Shown one piece after another: positions 17,167 to 25,248 of a DNA stretch of 64,000 nt; within the stretch, counting starts at the first letter, position 1; each line of letters opens with the position of its first letter. Source of the DNA: Acidobacteriota bacterium (GTDB lineage Bacteria > Acidobacteriota > Terriglobia > Terriglobales > Acidobacteriaceae). Both the position numbers and the translations under genes were made by a program. Under the pieces are notes generated by a model that worked only from the letters and a program-made list of their open reading frames with translations, was not told where the DNA came from and did not search any database. The stretch lies in contig QIBA01000048.1 of NCBI GenBank assembly GCA_003225175.1, positions 1 through 64,000 on the forward strand, written 5' to 3'.

Positions 17167-17221
17167 AAGTATGAGTCATTCGGAATAGCACCGGCTGTTT
17201 ACGTGTTGTCATCCAATTCAT

Positions 17222-18559
17222 ATGGAATCATTTCAACCTGACGTGCTCATCATCGGTGCTGGAGTCGCAGGCTTAGCCGCCGCGGGAAAGCTCTCCCAGG
17301 CTGGAGTTCGCGTCTTTGTTCTCGAAGCACGAGACCGCATTGGTGGGCGGGTTCTCACAATCCATCCGTCAGAATTCGAAACTGCGGTCGAGCTTGGAGC
17401 TGAGTTCGTGCACGGGCATCCCCCGGAGGTTTTCGACTTAATCAGCGGCGCCGACATTCGCGCGGTAAAAATCAAAGGACAACCCTTTTGCTCAAACGAG
17501 CATGGCATCGGCAAATGCGATTTCTGGGAACGCATCGAAAAAGTTCTCGACGCGATGAAGAAGCACGGATTGCCGCAGCAATCCTTCGAGGCTTTCGTAA
17601 AACAACTCCAAGACCCGGAGATCAGCGACGAAGACAAGCGAGCAGCCTGTATGTACGTTCGCGGATTTCACGCCGCGCATCCTGAGGAGATCAGTGTGCA
17701 ATCGCTCATTGAAGGCATCGAGGCCGAAGAGAAGATCGATGGCGATAGCCAGTTCCGCCTGCCGCAAGGATATGGTCATCTCGTCGCTGCGCTTTCCCGA
17801 AACCTCCGCGGGAATGTCGCCAAACTTGAGCTGAGCACGGTTGTTACTCAAGTGAAGTGGAGACAGGGCTCCGTAGAAGTCGGCGCAATTCGCAACAGCA
17901 ATTCTCGATTCACGATCTCAGCTCCTCGGCTTCTCTCGACTTTGCCTCTCGCCCTGGTCCAGAAACAGGGCGCCACGAACCGTGTGATCCGGTTCGATCC
18001 GCCTCTCGCAGAAAAGGCGAGATCTCTCTCAGCGCTCCGCGTGGGTGACGTGATCCGCGTGAGCATGACCTTTCGCAGACGTTTCTGGGCGGACATGAAT
18101 GCGGAGGGACAGCCGCTTGCGAAGATGTCGTTTCTGTTTTCTAGAGATCCGGATTTTCCCACGTGGTGGGCTTTCGCACCTCTTGACGTGCCGCTGCTTA
18201 CCGGATGGGCTCCAGCCGATGCAGCCGAGCGACTTTCGCTCTTAAGTGATGATCAGATTTGTGAGCGCGCGCTCAATTCGCTTGCGCGCGTCTTCCACAT
18301 CCCAGTTGAGCGTTGTCACGAAGAGCTAACGCATACCTACACGCATAATTGGCAGAACGATCCGTATTCTCAAGGCGCATACAGCTATGTGGCACGGGGC
18401 GGCTGCGATATGCAGCGCGAGTTCGCTGCGCCCATTGCCAACACGCTGTTCTTCGCCGGCGAGGCCACAAATTTCGCCGGACATCACGGAACAGTTCACG
18501 GCGCAATCGCCAGCGGATACCGAGCGGCGAAGGAGATTCTGAGCTCGCCGGCATCCTAA
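17222..18559 (+). CDS. Flavin amine oxidase family protein
   Basis: This FAD enzyme of the monoamine oxidase superfamily has 445 residues. The dinucleotide-binding motif VLIIGAGVAGLAAAGKLSQ opens the protein, followed by LEARDRIGGRV and the flavin-contacting ELGAEFVHG. The C-terminal FAD motif is LFFAGEATNFAGHHGTVHGA. No cysteine sits at the covalent flavin position of mammalian MAO, so FAD is probably non-covalent. There is no signal peptide. The substrate cannot be assigned; polyamines or aromatic amines are possible. It is transcribed alone after the mod repeat. Confidence 0.88.
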   Translation: MESFQPDVLIIGAGVAGLAAAGKLSQAGVRVFVLEARDRIGGRVLTIHPSEFETAVELGAEFVHGHPPEVFDLISGADIRAVKIKGQPFCSNEHGIGKCDFWERIEKVLDAMKKHGLPQQSFEAFVKQLQDPEISDEDKRAACMYVRGFHAAHPEEISVQSLIEGIEAEEKIDGDSQFRLPQGYGHLVAALSRNLRGNVAKLELSTVVTQVKWRQGSVEVGAIRNSNSRFTISAPRLLSTLPLALVQKQGATNRVIRFDPPLAEKARSLSALRVGDVIRVSMTFRRRFWADMNAEGQPLAKMSFLFSRDPDFPTWWAFAPLDVPLLTGWAPADAAERLSLLSDDQICERALNSLARVFHIPVERCHEELTHTYTHNWQNDPYSQGAYSYVARGGCDMQREFAAPIANTLFFAGEATNFAGHHGTVHGAIASGYRAAKEILSSPAS

Positions 18560-18655
18560 AGATTTCGATATTCCAGAACTCTGTCATGTTAACCGGAAGA
18601 GTCCTCCCGCGGGTTTCCGGGCCGTCGAGCGCTGGTGTGCGCTCGATCGGCCCAT

Positions 18656-19438
18656 TCACCGCGCTATCGCCAACTGCTGCGCAGGCGTGAAGATTCGGTG
18701 ACGGATCAAGCCCGTGGAGATGAGCGACGTTAGTCCGGATGAAGCAAAGATCATGGCAATCACGACGAACTGATAAATCGCCGCATAGAGCGGCGAAGAT
18801 CCCGTCAGCACCATGCCTGCCATGAGACCCGGAATCCAAACCAATCCCAGGGAGCGCAGGTTATTCAGCGCTGGAATCAGACTCGCAGAGAATGACTTCT
18901 CGACTGCCGGAGAAACGCTAACGTCGGGTGCAGCGCCCAGCGCCAGGGCTGATTCGATCTCGCCGACGTGTGACTCCACCTCAGCCCAAAATCGATCGAG
19001 CGCGAGAGCATTCGTGTTCATCGCATTGGCGATAATCATGCTGCCCACGGGAACGATGGATGTTATGGCCCCATCGATGACGCCAGCCCAGGTCATCACA
19101 GCGATCACCGAACCCGATCCGAGCAGGATGGACCAGAATGAAACTTGAAACGAACCAGGGATTTTCTTTGTCCTCCGCGCCGATGTAGCTCCAGCCGCGA
19201 TCACCATCGCTGAGAGCATGAAGGCGCTCGTCCATTGCGGGCCTTTGAGCATCAAGACGAGCACAAACCCTACGGCAACAATCTGCGCCAATCCACGACC
19301 GAGCGCGATCAGGGTCTCCAATTCGACGTGAATACCGCGCTTGCGGGCTGCAAACCCAACGATCATGGCGAGCACTGCCGTTACTCCAGCTTGGGCAAAT
19401 CCAAGCGCTACTTGATTAGGAAAGAGCTGTTTCAACAT
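18656..19438 (-). CDS. fetB: FetB-type (UPF0014) ABC permease
   Basis: This membrane subunit of the FetAB family, implicated in E. coli in iron export and resistance to peroxide, has about seven hydrophobic segments in 260 residues. Family features are VAVGFVLVLMLKGPQWTSAF near residue 60 and the conserved IVPVGSMIIANAMN core, followed by EIESALALGA and a GLVWIPGLMAGMVLTG helix. Its start overlaps the end of the ATPase gene, so the two form a two-gene operon. The transported substrate here is an inference from the family. Confidence 0.92.
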   Translation of the reverse strand: MLKQLFPNQVALGFAQAGVTAVLAMIVGFAARKRGIHVELETLIALGRGLAQIVAVGFVLVLMLKGPQWTSAFMLSAMVIAAGATSARRTKKIPGSFQVSFWSILLGSGSVIAVMTWAGVIDGAITSIVPVGSMIIANAMNTNALALDRFWAEVESHVGEIESALALGAAPDVSVSPAVEKSFSASLIPALNNLRSLGLVWIPGLMAGMVLTGSSPLYAAIYQFVVIAMIFASSGLTSLISTGLIRHRIFTPAQQLAIAR

Positions 19439-20093
19439 TCAGCACCTCGGATACAGGTCCGACTCGGACCAGCTTGCCGAACGCAAGTTGAGCAGCGCGC
19501 ATGGCCAGCCGGCGCGCCTGGCGAAAGTCGTGCGTAACCATCACGCAGGTCACTCCCTGCGCCGAAATCCTGCGAATCACTGTTTCCACGTCAAGCTTGG
19601 CAGTTTCGTCGAGCGCCGATGTAGGCTCGTCCAGCAGGAGAACGGCAGGCTGATTCGCCAGAGCGCGAGCGAAGCACACGCGCTGGGCTTCGCCTCCGGA
19701 AAGATGCCTGACATCCTGGCCGGCATAGCCTATGAGTCCGACATCCCGCAGCAGCTGCTCGATCTCGTCATCGGTAGGAGTTCGTCCTTGCTGCTGCGGA
19801 CCAAAGCCAAGATTCTCTGCAACTGTGCCAGGGAAGACGAAGGGTCGCTGCATGACCATGCCGACGCGACGTCGTAAATCTCGCGTGGAAATTTCGCGAT
19901 AATCCTTGCCTTCGACGAGTACAGTGCCGCTTGTGGGTTCGTCCAGTCGATTGAGCAACCGCAGCAGCGATGACTTCCCTGCCCCGCTAGGCCCGACGAT
20001 CGCTAGCAACTCGCCGGCGTTCACATCGAAGCTGACGTCGTTCACGATGATCTTGCTTCTTACAGCACGAGTCAGGTGCTGGGCTTGAAGCAT
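19416..20093 (-). CDS. fetA: FetA-type ABC transporter ATPase
   Basis: The ATPase partner of the UPF0014 permease has 225 residues from the ATG at 20093 (MLQAQHLTRAV). The frame stays open to about 20282, but the extension falls in the inverted repeat region and is unlike the family. Walker A is VGPSGAGKSSLLRLLNRL, the Q-loop lies in VGMVMQRPFVFPGTV, the signature is LSGGEAQRVCFARAL, and Walker B is LLLDEPTSAL. The overlap with fetB suggests co-translation. Confidence 0.92.
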   Translation of the reverse strand: MLQAQHLTRAVRSKIIVNDVSFDVNAGELLAIVGPSGAGKSSLLRLLNRLDEPTSGTVLVEGKDYREISTRDLRRRVGMVMQRPFVFPGTVAENLGFGPQQQGRTPTDDEIEQLLRDVGLIGYAGQDVRHLSGGEAQRVCFARALANQPAVLLLDEPTSALDETAKLDVETVIRRISAQGVTCVMVTHDFRQARRLAMRAAQLAFGKLVRVGPVSEVLNVETALS

Positions 20094-20209
20094 GATGGGC
20101 ACGAGGAAAAGGATACAGGCTGCAGCGTCATGAGGGTTCAGTCGTTGAGTTTCGTAAACTAGTTTTAGCAGGAAGGACTTCAGCTCGTTAAAGCGGCCCG
20201 TTATCTTTT

Positions 20210-20402
20210 TGGCACCGCCGCCCTCGGCTGTGGCTCCGCCCAAATTCAAACTCCGGCCATTTTCCGCCACCATTAGGGACACGAGTTTCTACTGCATTCC
20301 TTCTACATGGAAGGATGGATGATGGCGGCTTGAGGCTTCGCGGTGCATGCATGCTAGCTGCCTTGGCTTTGGGCAGAGCCACAGCCGAGGGCGGCTGTGC
20401 CA
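20210..20402. repeat. Type C inverted repeat with 32-bp arms
   Basis: The arm at 20210-20241 and the arm at 20371-20402 are complementary over 32 bases with only two differences. The shared core is CCACAGCCGAGGGCGGC. They are 129 bp apart, in the gap between fetA and queC, and could form a large stem. A related core, GCCGAGGGCGGCTCGG, occurs at about 31376-31391 between hpnE and hpnD. The enclosed sequence has no gene. Confidence 0.75.
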
Positions 20403-20479
20403 CAAGAATTTTCAAAGGCTCTTAAGCTGCTACAAACTTCCGTAGGAAGCACGACAGAATCCAGATGGTGGAAATACAA

Positions 20480-21160
20480 ATGAAACCCAAAGCAGTGGTC
20501 CTACTCAGCGGCGGCCTCGATTCAGCCACCGTGCTCGCGATCGCGCGTCGCGATGGCTTCGCACCGCACGCGCTCAGCTTCGATTACGGTCAGCGACATC
20601 GGGTCGAATTGCACGCAGCGAAGAAGCTGGCGGCGGTTTTTGGCGCTGAGCATTCCGTGATTTCCTTTGATCTGCGCCAATTTGGGGGCTCTGCACTTAC
20701 CGGGGACATCGATGTGCCGAAGGATCGTCCCGAATCGCAAATATCGAATGCCATTCCCATCACGTACGTGCCCGCGCGCAACGCCATTTTTCTATCGTTC
20801 GCACTCGGATTAGCTGAGGTTATCGCATCCACTGACATATTCGTCGGGGTGAACGCGCGGGATTACAGCGGTTATCCCGACTGCCGTCCGGAGTTCATCG
20901 ACGCCTTTCAAAGACTGGCGAACCTTGCAACTAAGGCAGGTGTCGAAGGTCATAGAGTCAGAATCCATGCGCCCTTAATTCAAATGTCGAAAGCGCAAAT
21001 CATCGCGACAGGTTGCGAACTCGGCGTGGACTACTCACTCACTTCGAGCTGCTATGACCCTTCTCCAGAAGGACTCGCCTGCGGACGCTGTGACTCATGC
21101 CAGCTGCGGCATAAAGGATTTACCGAAGCGGGAATTCCCGATCCGACAAAGTACGGATAA
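20480..21160 (+). CDS. queC: 7-cyano-7-deazaguanine synthase
   Basis: QueC converts 7-carboxy-7-deazaguanine to preQ0 using ATP and ammonia, on the path to the tRNA base queuosine. The PP-loop ATP motif [16 protein letters not shown] opens the protein, and the C-terminal zinc site is [14 protein letters not shown] with an upstream cysteine in [22 protein letters not shown] and the [16 protein letters not shown] block are family hallmarks. I prefer the ATG at 20480, with GGTGGA 7 bases upstream; an in-frame ATG at 20465 would add five residues. No other que gene is in the window. Confidence 0.96.
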   Translation: MKPKAVVLLSGGLDSATVLAIARRDGFAPHALSFDYGQRHRVELHAAKKLAAVFGAEHSVISFDLRQFGGSALTGDIDVPKDRPESQISNAIPITYVPARNAIFLSFALGLAEVIASTDIFVGVNARDYSGYPDCRPEFIDAFQRLANLATKAGVEGHRVRIHAPLIQMSKAQIIATGCELGVDYSLTSSCYDPSPEGLACGRCDSCQLRHKGFTEAGIPDPTKYG

Positions 21161-21204
21161 CTGCACTTGAACACGGAGTTCTGGATCCTTGTTCGAACCG
21201 CTGC

Positions 21205-21357
21205 TTTTCGGCGGTAAGGAATCCTGCGGACTGCGATAGGTCTGTTTCAGCTCTAGGAGCTGCCGAGGGTTGGAAGCACAACTTCTGGCGTGCTCAGAGC
21301 ATTTTAGCATTTCATAGGGATTCCTGACCGCCCATGCCTCGGCGGTTCGGAATGATA
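21205..21357. repeat. Type B imperfect inverted repeat, between queC and htrA
   Basis: The left arm near 21208-21230 contains GGCGGTAAGGAATCC and the right arm near 21317-21333 contains GGATTCCTGACCGCC. They are imperfect complements with about 90 bp between. The element ends CGGTTCGGAATGATAA, like the end of the copy at 36191-36372. It sits between two convergent genes, where it could serve as a bidirectional transcription end. Confidence 0.6.
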
Positions 21358-21440
21358 ATAAAAAGATCCTCCGTATCCTCAATGTTCAGTTTTGGGTTTA
21401 TGCGAAGAAAGTGGTGCATATGATGCACCGCCTTCTCGAA

Positions 21441-22966
21441 CTAGCCCTGATTCCCAGAGTGCATCACTCGGAAGGTGCTTCCGCCCTGGCTCCAGATCCG
21501 GACCAGAGCATCCTCTCCGTTGGGAATCTTCGACAGGGCTTCTTTCACATCTGCCGCAGATTGCGTCGGTTTGCGGTTTACCGACTGAATAACATCGCCC
21601 GCCGCCAGACCAGCATTGTCCGCAGGGCTGCCCGGTTGTACGCGGGCTACAACCGCGCCTTTAACGTCGTCAGGAGCTTGAAGTTGAGCACGAGTCTCAG
21701 AATTCAATTCGCTCAGGCGGATGCCCCAGCGAGCCTTGCCTTCGGGATTCGCGGCGCTCTCCTCGTCGCTGCCTCTGTTTTGCCGAGTTCTTCAACGGTA
21801 ACCGGCAGAGTGAGCTCCTTGCCATCGCGCATCACCCGGAGTTCCACCTTTTCGCCAGGCTGCTTCTGCCCGATTTCCACCTGCAACTGGCCGGCATCGC
21901 TCACTTCGTATCCGTCGACTTTAGTGATCACGTCGCCAACTTTGAGTCCGGCTTTCGCTCCAGGCGAGTTCGGTTCCACTTGCGTTATAACAGCACCCGA
22001 AGCCTTCGACATCTGGAAGAACTTGGAGTTCTCTGGCGTGACGTCGGTGATACCAATCCCGATATAGGAATGACGAACTTTTCCATACCGGATGAGCTTG
22101 TCAACGATTGGCTTCACGATCTGCGTGGGGATGGCAAAGCCCATTCCCGAAAAGGCACCGGAAGGCGAGATAAGGAACGTGTTGATTCCCACTACCTCTC
22201 CGTGAGCATCGACCAGCGGACCGCCGGAATTCCCCTGGTTAATGGCCGCGTCGGTCTGAATGAACTGTCCAGGCTTATGCGGATCGCTCGAATCCGGATT
22301 AGGACGGTTCAATGCGCTCACGATGCCGCGAGTCACGCTGAAACGGAATCCCAAAGGATTGCCGAATGCCAGCACGGTTTGTCCAGGCTGCAGCTCGGTA
22401 GAGTCGCCGAATGGCACGCTTGGAAAATTGCTGCCATTGACTTTGATTACAGCCAAATCGGTGAGCGGATCTGCTCCGACGAGCTTGGCTTTTAGAATTC
22501 GCTTGTTGCTCATGGTGACGCGAATGTCCGTAGCCCCGTCGACAACGTGGTTGTTGGTCACGATGTATCCGTCAGGAGAGATGAAGACGCCACTTCCGAG
22601 TCCATGCACGATGCGGTTCTGAGGCTGCATCGGATGTCCGAAGAACTGCCCGAAGCCTTGCATGCCGTTGGGGAGTTCCGGCATTCCCTCAGCCGAGAGA
22701 TCTACTTTCGTCTTTGACGTAACCGTGACATTCACGATCGCCGGAGTGACGCGGGCAGCCAAAGTCTCCATCGCCTTGTCGAGCGACAGCAACGCGCTGA
22801 CGCTGTTGTCGTCCAGAGCCGCTGCGGCCGGCGCTGGAGTTCCGACTGCAGCTTGCGCCACGTCTGGCTTAAAGAATTCATGTGCTCCAAGAGACATGAT
22901 CGTCGCCAAAGCAATCGCCGGCGCAACCATGCGTTTTGAGAGCGCTGTTTTCCATCTACTACTCAT
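21441..22966 (-). pseudogene. HtrA/DegP-type periplasmic serine protease, frameshifted between PDZ1 and PDZ2
   Basis: The first 417 residues (to 21713) give an N-terminal signal/anchor (RMVAPAIALATIMSLGAH), a complete trypsin-like triad (His in TNNHVVDG, Asp in DPLTDLAVIKV, Ser in QGNSGGPLVD) and a first PDZ domain. Near 21775 one base appears lost: the frame runs into RRAPRIPKARL and stops. The neighbouring frame continues with EESAANPEGKARWGIRLSEL and a second PDZ domain ending at 21441 (GSPADNAGLAAGDVIQSV). The shortened product keeps protease and PDZ1 and could still work. A sequencing error is also possible. Function: quality control of misfolded envelope proteins. Confidence 0.85.
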
Positions 22967-22987
22967 CTGCTTTTGTCTCCTTCGTAA

Positions 22988-23003
22988 AACTAATTAATTA
23001 GTT
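22988..23003. promoter_or_regulatory. Candidate BlaI-type operator ahead of htrA
   Basis: AACTAATTAATTAGTT is a perfect 16-bp palindrome located 22-37 bp upstream of the htrA start, in the gap after the M56 peptidase gene. A near-identical palindrome lies upstream of the blaI-like gene (24895-24910). BlaI and MecI repressors bind such A/T-rich dyads, so shared control of protease and regulator is likely but unproven. Confidence 0.6.
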
Positions 23004-23023
23004 GATATGTTGAAAAAAAAGCC

Positions 23024-24472
23024 CTAAATCGACTTGGAGCCGTTTCCGTTTTGGGCTTGATTCAGTGTTTGCTGCACGGTTAAAACTTGCCACGACCTGA
23101 CGCTTACGAAGCAATTCCCGTATTCATCGCAAATCACGGTCTGCATTACTAGCAGCAGAGTGGGCACTATCGCCGCTTGATTCGCAGTCATTTGTTCTTG
23201 GTTCCAGTTTGCACGTGCAAGCCTGAGCGATGGCTTTAGCTTCGCGTTCGTCTCAATATCATTCGTGAGCACACTTTTTGTTAGTGCTGAATTGATTAGC
23301 GCTGCATTTCTGGAACCTCTCGCACCTCGAGTTCGCAGCTCCGCTTTCCGGAGAGCCGGATGCAAAAGACCTTCCCCCATGCTGGTTTCAATTTGGGCCG
23401 ACGTCGACACGATTGCAGCGATCGATTGTGCGACGTTGGCTACCGCAGGATGATTTTGTGCAATGGTCGCTGGAGCCGCATCGCTGAACACGACGATCGC
23501 AGGCATACGCGGCATTTCGATCAGAAAAGCCAGGGTCAATGTCGCAAAAGTCGCTAGGACTGGCTTGCATACTTGGGTTCCTGCCGGTCGGTTCTGATCG
23601 AGAATCCGTGTGAGACGCGCAGTAGTCTCGCGAATCCGGCTGACCGCCGCAACGGCAACCGCAAATGGGCGCCGTCCCACGCTTTTTTCCGCAACAGAGA
23701 CCAGGCATTTGGCGTAGCCGCGAGCATCACAGGTTTTCGCAACGACCAGGTCATCACAGGCAGCCTCGCGTTCCAACGCAAGTCGCGAATCGATCCACCA
23801 CACCGCAGGATGAAAGAAGAGCAGAGCCTGCAAGATTTTTTGTGCGAGATTGGTCCAATCGTCCCGGCGGCGAAGATGCCCGAGTTCGTGCAGCAGAATT
23901 GAGTTGAGTTCGTCGGCCGAAAGTTCTCTCATCGCCCACGAAGGAAGCAGGATCGCGGGTCGAAAGAAGCCGAGCGCTGTTGGTACTGACACGTCATCGG
24001 AAATGCAAAGCGCGACAGGCCGGTTCGCAGTCTCGGCGAGGTTCAAGTTCAATGTCGGATCCGACTTAAGCAGCGCACGAGCTGCTGATCCAGAAGCAAC
24101 GCTCTCGGCCAGTTCTACGCTACGGCGACGGATTCTATGAACGCGCCACAGTCCTGCGGCGATCCTGATGAGTCCAATTCCAGCGCCGACCATCCAAAGA
24201 CCAAAAAGGGCGAGAGCCCATCGGCTTGGAATAGCGATGCCTTCAGCCGACTGAACTCCCGTGACATGACCACTGACAAAGCAGGAGGCGATAGGGAGAA
24301 AGGCAACTGCCACGAGGGTTAGAAAGCAAACCGCAAATCTAGTGCTGGAAGTGCGGAAAGCTCGAATCACCACAGCAGTCAGCGCGGCCAGGAGGAGCCC
24401 TGCGGCTAGTCCTGATATCAGGCGTCCGCCGACGACTTGAGCAGCGGATTGAATTGCTGAAAGCACGCTCAT
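23024..24472 (-). CDS. BlaR1/M56-type membrane metallopeptidase
   Basis: This 482-residue protein has several N-terminal membrane helices (SGLAAGLLLAALTAVVIRAF, FAVCFLTLVAVAFLPIASCF, WALALFGLWMVGAGIGLIRI). A cytoplasmic zinc-protease domain has HELGH near residue 195 and EREAACDD downstream as third metal ligand. A further hydrophobic stretch is near 320. The C-terminal ~150 residues are low-complexity (Ala/Thr/Asn/Leu) and lack the penicillin-binding sensor of true BlaR1, so the signal is not a beta-lactam by this route. It overlaps the repressor gene by 4 bp. By family logic it would cleave or inactivate that repressor on sensing envelope stress. Confidence 0.9.
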   Translation of the reverse strand: MSVLSAIQSAAQVVGGRLISGLAAGLLLAALTAVVIRAFRTSSTRFAVCFLTLVAVAFLPIASCFVSGHVTGVQSAEGIAIPSRWALALFGLWMVGAGIGLIRIAAGLWRVHRIRRRSVELAESVASGSAARALLKSDPTLNLNLAETANRPVALCISDDVSVPTALGFFRPAILLPSWAMRELSADELNSILLHELGHLRRRDDWTNLAQKILQALLFFHPAVWWIDSRLALEREAACDDLVVAKTCDARGYAKCLVSVAEKSVGRRPFAVAVAAVSRIRETTARLTRILDQNRPAGTQVCKPVLATFATLTLAFLIEMPRMPAIVVFSDAAPATIAQNHPAVANVAQSIAAIVSTSAQIETSMGEGLLHPALRKAELRTRGARGSRNAALINSALTKSVLTNDIETNAKLKPSLRLARANWNQEQMTANQAAIVPTLLLVMQTVICDEYGNCFVSVRSWQVLTVQQTLNQAQNGNGSKSI

Positions 24473-24852
24473 TTGCGCTCGCTCGCCTCTAAGATTTGCC
24501 GCAGCTGCTTGATCTCCTCAGCGTTGAGTTCCTGCTCTTGCAGAAGATTCAAGAGAAGAGAGTGATGAGAATTACCGAAGAACCGGCTGACTAGATGTCG
24601 CACCTCCGACCTGCTCGCCTCGTCACGCGCGATTACTGGGCGATAAATGTGCGCACGACCATCCTTGGTGTGCTTCAAATAGCCCTTGTTTTCTAATATG
24701 CGGATCGTGGTGAGAACCGAGTTGTAAGCCAGGTCGTAGTCCGTGGCGAGCCAGTCGAGCACCTGCTGTACTGTGGCTGGCCCCTTACTCCAGAGCACGT
24801 TCATTAACCGCAGCTCCGCTTGTGTCAGGGTTTCGGACTGCTTGCGCGGCAT
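24469..24852 (-). CDS. BlaI/MecI/CopY-type transcriptional repressor
   Basis: This winged-helix repressor has 127 residues: TQAELRLMNVLWSKGPATVQ, then YNSVLTTIRILENKGYLKH as recognition helix and wing, then the dimerisation part with VSRFFGNSHHSLLLNLLQ. In this family the membrane M56 partner causes cleavage between the two halves and so relieves repression. The stop overlaps the M56 gene (ATGA), so the two are co-expressed. A palindrome 43-58 bp upstream is the expected self-regulatory operator. Confidence 0.95.
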   Translation of the reverse strand: MPRKQSETLTQAELRLMNVLWSKGPATVQQVLDWLATDYDLAYNSVLTTIRILENKGYLKHTKDGRAHIYRPVIARDEASRSEVRHLVSRFFGNSHHSLLLNLLQEQELNAEEIKQLRQILEASERK

Positions 24853-24894
24853 CCTTCTCCTCTGCTTGATTAGACGACTAGGCAGAAAAAAAGT

Positions 24895-24910
24895 AACTAA
24901 TTATTTAGTT
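24895..24910. promoter_or_regulatory. Candidate BlaI-type operator ahead of blaI
   Basis: AACTAATTATTTAGTT is a dyad with perfect six-base half-sites (AACTAA and TTAGTT) and a mismatched centre. It matches the htrA-side palindrome at 15 of 16 positions. Its place upstream of the repressor start suits autoregulation. Confidence 0.6.
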
Positions 24911-25248
24911 GCTAATCTGGATGGCTTTTCCATGTGAGTGTCAGCGGACACTGGGCAGAGGAGTTGTGCGGCTGAGACTGCTCGAGATATTCCCTGTGCA
25001 TGCCCGAAAAATGTTTTTCGAGGCCCCGAAGGGGGGTAACGTGCTTTGCTTACCGGTGCGTGCGAGCAAAATGCCCGACGATCACTGTTAACTCCCTGGC
25101 TATAAACAAGATTTACAGAATTCGACGACTTCGGTGCAATTTTCGAAAACGTCCCCTGCATTTTTCCGTGTTCTTGCTCTCTCTCACTTTCAGAGTCGGT
25201 AAGTGCCGCAATACTGAGCACGAACAGTAAACCTTGTACCATTGCTCC
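24911..25248. other. Intergenic region between blaI and glmU
   Basis: This gap of about 340 bp between divergent genes has no supported gene. It should contain the glmU promoter. A GGCCCCGAAGGGGGG hairpin-like stretch lies near 25022-25035. I see no known riboswitch or glmS-like ribozyme pattern. Confidence 0.4.

Noticed and set aside
20094-20282. N-terminal extension of FetA
   Set aside because: It falls within the type C inverted repeat and has no resemblance to ABC ATPases.
20403-20479. preQ1 riboswitch before queC
   Set aside because: The short leader has a CTTCC-GTA-GGAAG hairpin but no preQ1-I loop pattern or A-rich tail.
21186-21210. GTTCGAACC as a tRNA T-arm
   Set aside because: No acceptor stem, anticodon arm or D-arm can be placed around it.
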